From contig WJMS01000079.1 in the NCBI GenBank assembly GCA_014727815.1, positions 1 through 32,304 of the forward strand: a stretch of 32,304 nt of DNA, written 5' to 3'. Every line of letters starts with the position of its first letter. Within the stretch, counting starts at the first letter, position 1. The stretch comes from a candidate division GN15 bacterium (GTDB lineage: Bacteria; Zixibacteria; MSB-5A5; GN15; FEB-12). This document shows positions 28,824-32,304 of this stretch, one piece after another. A model generated the notes under the pieces. The model did no database searches, had not been told where the DNA came from, and was given only the letters and a program-made list of their open reading frames with translations. Position numbers and translations under genes: made by a program.

Positions 28824-29509
28824 GCGAACGTTGTATCGATACCGAAACGGGCAACCTGCTGCACGGGTATGAACTGGGGCTGCTGACCGATGATGAAACC
28901 GGCCGGTTCGAAGAGCACCTGCTGTCATGCGAGTACTGCTTCGCGGAGTTGAAGCGCTTCGAAGAGCAGTCCCGGCTTCTCCAATCACCGGCTGTTGTGG
29001 GCGTTGAGCGTATCGCGTCGGAGGTTGAGGCAGCAGTCGACGAGTCACTGGGCGAGCGTCTCAAACGCTGGTTGTGGCCGGAGACACCCATCCTGTACCG
29101 CCCGGCCCTGCTGCTCGTCATCATCCTGCTTCTGTTGTATCCGGCATACCTCGGTCTCTTCCGGCAAGATGCACGGTTGGCGGTGCGCCCGGTAGCGGAA
29201 CTCTCGCTGCTGCCGACACGTTCGAGCGGCGCCGAAGCACCGGTGGTTGGCGCCGGGCAACCGGTGGTCATCGAGTTCGTGTGTTACGACAGTCAGCCGG
29301 GGCAGCCTTACCGCGTTCGCATTCTCGATGAGCGGGGGGAAGTAGTCTATGGAATCGATGAGTACCGGGGTTTCGATAAGTACGAGACCGGTCGCCTGCT
29401 GCTTGGGGCTGATCGGCTTCGTCCGGGCGCCTATCGCCTGGTGGTTGACGACTTCCTGACAAAGCCGCCCCGCTTGCTTCACGAATACGCATTCCAGATC
29501 GCCCCCTGA
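28820..29509 (+). CDS. Zinc-finger anti-sigma factor with one membrane span
   Basis: The 229-residue protein has an N-terminal zinc-binding anti-sigma motif H33-LLS-C37-EY-C40 (HxxxCxxC) in a region typical of zf-HC2/ZAS proteins, which should hold the upstream sigma factor in the cytoplasm. One membrane helix lies at about 94-114 (RPALLLVIILLLLYPAYLG). The remaining 115 residues should face the periplasm and look like a beta-sandwich (GQPVVIEFVCYD, YRVRILDERGEVV, DRLRPGAYRLVVDD, YAFQIAP). The GTG start overlaps the sigma stop and has GGAG 7 nt upstream. The neighbouring presumably exported TPR-CHAT protein could act on the periplasmic part; this is inference. Confidence 0.85.
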   Translation: MSERCIDTETGNLLHGYELGLLTDDETGRFEEHLLSCEYCFAELKRFEEQSRLLQSPAVVGVERIASEVEAAVDESLGERLKRWLWPETPILYRPALLLVIILLLLYPAYLGLFRQDARLAVRPVAELSLLPTRSSGAEAPVVGAGQPVVIEFVCYDSQPGQPYRVRILDERGEVVYGIDEYRGFDKYETGRLLLGADRLRPGAYRLVVDDFLTKPPRLLHEYAFQIAP

Positions 29510-29553
29510 TCGGCCGCGCGGTTTCGCGCGTCAAGAGCCGACGCACCTGATTA

Positions 29554-29582
29554 TTGCCGTATACCACTCGGGCGGGTATATT
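29554..29582 (+). promoter_or_regulatory. Candidate promoter of the TPR-CHAT gene
   Basis: TTGCCG (29554-29559) and TATATT (29577-29582) are separated by exactly 17 bp; the -10 matches consensus at five of six positions. Transcription would begin about 29589, only a couple of bases before the ATG at 29591, so the mRNA would be almost leaderless. This fits the lack of a ribosome site. Confidence 0.5.
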
Positions 29583-29590
29583 ATGGGTGC

Positions 29591-32304
29591 ATGTCCGATT
29601 CTTTCACGACATCCCGCATAGGAACGGTCTGTCGCTCGGTCGGTGTCCGACTATGCTGTGCGGTGCTGTTGATCGTTCTCGCGGGGCCGGCCGCGACAAT
29701 ATCGGCCCAGGCCGATAGTGCCCGTGCCCTGCTGGCGCTGGCCGACTCGCTCCAGAAGGCGAGTGCGTTCGACTCGACAGCGGTCATACTCGAACGGGCG
29801 CTGGCGGTGGCCGAGGAGTCGGGCGCCGATGACACCCTCATTGCCCGTATTCTCGGCAATGCCGGTACCGTGGCCACGGTCGCCGGCAACTATGACCGTG
29901 CCGAACGGTACTGCCGTCGCTCGCTGGAAGTCATCGAGCGGTTCGGCATACCGGACACCACGGCCTACGCCCGTGGCCTGTATCGCCTCAGCCACATCTT
30001 GTATCGCCACAAGGACTACGTGACTGCCGAGAGCCTGCTTACCCTTGCGGAGGGGTACGCGGAGATGGTGTCCCCGGTCAAGCATGTCGTTCTTTCGGCG
30101 GTGATCGATCTGCTGGCAATGATCCACATGGAGACGGGGCGACCGGAGTCGGCTGAATGGCTCTATCGCCGCGCTCTGGCGATGCGTCAGGAGCACCTTG
30201 GTGAGCGGCACCCGATGACGGCTACCAGTCTCACCAATCTGGCCATGCATCTCAAGGAGCAAAGCGAGTCTGATCAGGCTGAGCGCCTGTACCTTCGTGC
30301 GCTGGAAATCAAGCAAGAGGTAGCGGGGCCGAATGATATCTCACTTATCCCCAACCTGAACAACCTCGCTACGCTCTACAACGATCGGGCCGAGTATAGC
30401 CTGGCCGAGGACTACCTGTGGCGCGCGCTGCGAATCTGCCGCACCCACCTGCCGCCCGACCATCCGTACGCCGCCAGCGTTCGCAATAACCTGGCTGCAT
30501 CGATGTCGAGACAGGGCAAGTTCGTCGAGGCTGAACGCCTCTATCTCGAGGCGATCGACAACATCGGCGCCGCCCTGAGCCCGGAGCATCCCGACATCCC
30601 CTTCATCATGACCAGCCTGGCCGACCTGTATACGCTTGTGGGCGAGTACGGCAAAGCCGAGCAGACGCTGCATGCGGCCCTGGAACTGCTGCCCGATGAT
30701 GATCGCTCGTTTGCTGCGACCGGCGCGCGAACCTGGCGCAACCTTGCTGACTGCTACCGCGTGCAGGGGAAGTACGCTGAAGCCGACCGGCTTTTCAGTC
30801 AATCACTGGCGTTGACCGAAGAGCGGCTGGGTGAAGACCATCCCTCGGTTGCCGAAGTACTGGTGCTCTACGGCAATCTCAAACTCGATCTCGGTCTGGT
30901 CGGTGAAGCCGAGGAGCAGTATCGCCGCGCCGGCCGGATATACGAGTCGGCCTACAGCGATGCGCATCCTGACTACGCGTTGGCCCTGCATAATCTCGGC
31001 GTGCTGCATTTGCAAGCCCGTCGCCACGACCGGGCCCAGGCGTTGTTCGAGCGGGCTCTGCGGATCAACCGCGCGGCGGCCGGTCTTGAAAGCCCTCAAA
31101 GTGTGATGATGCTGCACAGTCTTGGCGCGTTGTGCGCCCGCCGCGGCGACACCACTGCAGCCGACACGCTGTTGGCCGAAGCCCTGTCGCGTCGCCTGGA
31201 TCTGTTCGGCGACGGGCATCGCGATGTCGCCCTCACCCGCCTGGCGTTCGGGTCGCTGCGCAAACTGCAGGGACGCTACGAGGAAGCGGAGGAGTTGCTT
31301 CGCCGGGCGCTGGATGATCTGGTTGCCTCGTTTGGTTCATTCCATCCGGAAGTTGCCATGGCCGAGGCTAACCTGGCCCGATTGTATGCGACCATGGAGC
31401 GGACGACGGTGGCGCAGGAACACTTCGCCCGGTCGATCGCCGTGCGGCAGCGTTTCCTCGACTATGCCTTTACCTTCTCATCCGAAAGCCAGAAGCTTCG
31501 CTGGCTCGACGCGTACCCGATGCTGGACAACGCGCTGCTGTCGTTCGCACAACATGCACAGCAACCGGAGATCACACTCGCGGCCGCCGAGATGATCCTT
31601 CGCGGCAAGGCGGTGGTCGCCGATGCGGTCATGGCCGAGCGCGAGGTCGTGCTGTGCTCCGACCAGCCGGAAATCCGCGCTGCGTTCGACCGCCGTACCG
31701 AAGTAAGTACACGTATCGCCAATCTGACCCTGGCCGGTCTGTTCGAGGATGTGGCCGCGGGCTATCGCGATACGCTCACGGCACTGACGCTTCGCCACGA
31801 CTCGCTCGAAGCCAGTCTCAGTCGGCAGTGCGCCGCCTTCAAGCTGGACATGCGCATCCGTGACGTGCACTGTCCCGATATCGCCGAGTCTCTCGAGCCC
31901 GGCTCGGCGTTGTGGGAGTACGTACGCTATGAACCGTATGACTTCGACACGATCGCGAGCGAAGATGATCGGGTTGGGCCGCCACGCTACCTCGGACTGG
32001 TGGTCGGGCCGGCCTGTGAGCCGACCCTGGTCGATCTGGGTGAGGCGGCGCCGATCGACAGCCTGGTCCGGCACGCCCGAGGTCTGATCGATCGAGTGGG
32101 CGCCGACATCCTCTCACCGCGTGCGGCCTTCCTCGAGGAACGACTGCGGGCGGTGCTGGCGGAACTCGCCGAGCGCGTGTTCGCGCCCATGGCGGCTGTC
32201 TCACCGAATGACACGGTGCTGTTCGTTTCCCCCGATGGCGCCCTGAATCTCATGCCGCTGCAGGTACTGCCGCTGGCGGACGGCGGCTACGTGGTCGAGC
32301 GGTA
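29591..32304 (+). CDS. Secreted TPR-CHAT protein (partial)
   Basis: This gene is missing from the ORF track because it runs off the right edge; I read 904 codons. The first 40 residues look like a signal peptide (basic start, then LCCAVLLIVLAGPAA, then a likely cut after ISAQA). About ten 42-residue tetratricopeptide repeats of kinesin-light-chain type follow (HP..A..L.NLA.LY...G.Y..AE.LY.RAL) to about residue 630. A helical linker precedes the start of a CHAT caspase-like domain from about 780 (GSALWEYVRYEP, YLGLVVGP, VLFVSPDGALNLMPLQVLPL). The catalytic His and Cys lie beyond the edge. CHAT proteins are cysteine proteases or inactive scaffolds. It sits 81 bp after the anti-sigma gene on the same strand, with its own promoter candidate. 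Confidence 0.88.
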   Translation, partial: MSDSFTTSRIGTVCRSVGVRLCCAVLLIVLAGPAATISAQADSARALLALADSLQKASAFDSTAVILERALAVAEESGADDTLIARILGNAGTVATVAGNYDRAERYCRRSLEVIERFGIPDTTAYARGLYRLSHILYRHKDYVTAESLLTLAEGYAEMVSPVKHVVLSAVIDLLAMIHMETGRPESAEWLYRRALAMRQEHLGERHPMTATSLTNLAMHLKEQSESDQAERLYLRALEIKQEVAGPNDISLIPNLNNLATLYNDRAEYSLAEDYLWRALRICRTHLPPDHPYAASVRNNLAASMSRQGKFVEAERLYLEAIDNIGAALSPEHPDIPFIMTSLADLYTLVGEYGKAEQTLHAALELLPDDDRSFAATGARTWRNLADCYRVQGKYAEADRLFSQSLALTEERLGEDHPSVAEVLVLYGNLKLDLGLVGEAEEQYRRAGRIYESAYSDAHPDYALALHNLGVLHLQARRHDRAQALFERALRINRAAAGLESPQSVMMLHSLGALCARRGDTTAADTLLAEALSRRLDLFGDGHRDVALTRLAFGSLRKLQGRYEEAEELLRRALDDLVASFGSFHPEVAMAEANLARLYATMERTTVAQEHFARSIAVRQRFLDYAFTFSSESQKLRWLDAYPMLDNALLSFAQHAQQPEITLAAAEMILRGKAVVADAVMAEREVVLCSDQPEIRAAFDRRTEVSTRIANLTLAGLFEDVAAGYRDTLTALTLRHDSLEASLSRQCAAFKLDMRIRDVHCPDIAESLEPGSALWEYVRYEPYDFDTIASEDDRVGPPRYLGLVVGPACEPTLVDLGEAAPIDSLVRHARGLIDRVGADILSPRAAFLEERLRAVLAELAERVFAPMAAVSPNDTVLFVSPDGALNLMPLQVLPLADGGYVVER

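Noticed and set aside
29515-29530. CGCGCG/CGCGCG mini-hairpin after the anti-sigma gene as a terminator
   Set aside because: It has 6-bp arms around a 4-nt loop and no T-run, so it is not convincing as an intrinsic terminator, and read-through into the TPR-CHAT gene remains possible.
29591-32304. TPR-CHAT protein as Csx29 of a type III-E CRISPR system
   Set aside because: No cas genes or repeat array are present, and the protein has a signal peptide, which an effector bound to a cytoplasmic Cas complex would not have.

Overview
The window reads as GC-rich chromosomal DNA from a Gram-negative bacterium. It encodes an outer-membrane beta-barrel, secreted proteins with Sec signal peptides, and bacterial Shine-Dalgarno sites and sigma70-like promoters. 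The giant S8 protease ends in thrombospondin type-3 repeats and a two-motif dockerin-like module of the type '..[18 protein letters not shown]..'. From general knowledge, such C-termini are common in FCB-superphylum lineages, Zixibacteria in particular. That assignment is inference from protein style only; no rRNA or tRNA is present to confirm it. No CRISPR array, insertion sequence, integrase or phage gene was seen.

Layout. (1) 1-2001, minus strand: a PadR repressor, an ABC ATPase and an FtsX/MacB-type permease (cut by the left edge). They form one operon behind a promoter that carries tandem ATAC/GTAT palindromes. (2) 2091-3781, minus: a secreted transglutaminase-like protein with five exact 41-residue repeats, followed by a hairpin terminator. 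(3) 4275-6896, plus: isocitrate lyase and a class V serine/alanine-glyoxylate aminotransferase, closed by a strong terminator. Together they suggest a route between isocitrate and glycine through glyoxylate. (4) 7030-9847, minus: a sodium:solute symporter overlapping by 4 bp an outer-membrane barrel of alginate-export type, probably one trans-envelope uptake unit. (5) 10254-13906: a DUF2267 protein, a large UPF0182 membrane protein and a small convergent PRC-barrel protein. (6) 14265-20406, plus: a four-gene signalling operon (CheB-CheR-PAS fusion, PAS histidine kinase, Rcp1-like receiver, REC-PAS-LuxR regulator). (7) 20452-22747, plus: an arsenic resistance operon (thioredoxin-type ArsC, ArsR, Acr3) behind a 34-bp near-perfect palindromic operator. 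(8) 22761-27962, minus: a 1733-residue secreted multidomain subtilase. (9) 28287-32304, plus: an ECF-like sigma factor, an overlapping zinc-finger anti-sigma factor with one membrane span, and a secreted TPR-CHAT protein cut by the right edge.

How it fits together. Most units are ordinary accessory or metabolic modules. The most thought-provoking is the sigma / anti-sigma / TPR-CHAT set. A presumably exported caspase-like CHAT protein beside a membrane-spanning anti-sigma factor suggests proteolytic control of transcription across the inner membrane. The CHAT catalytic residues lie outside the window, so this remains a hypothesis. The signalling operon and the coupled symporter-barrel pair are the next most interesting.
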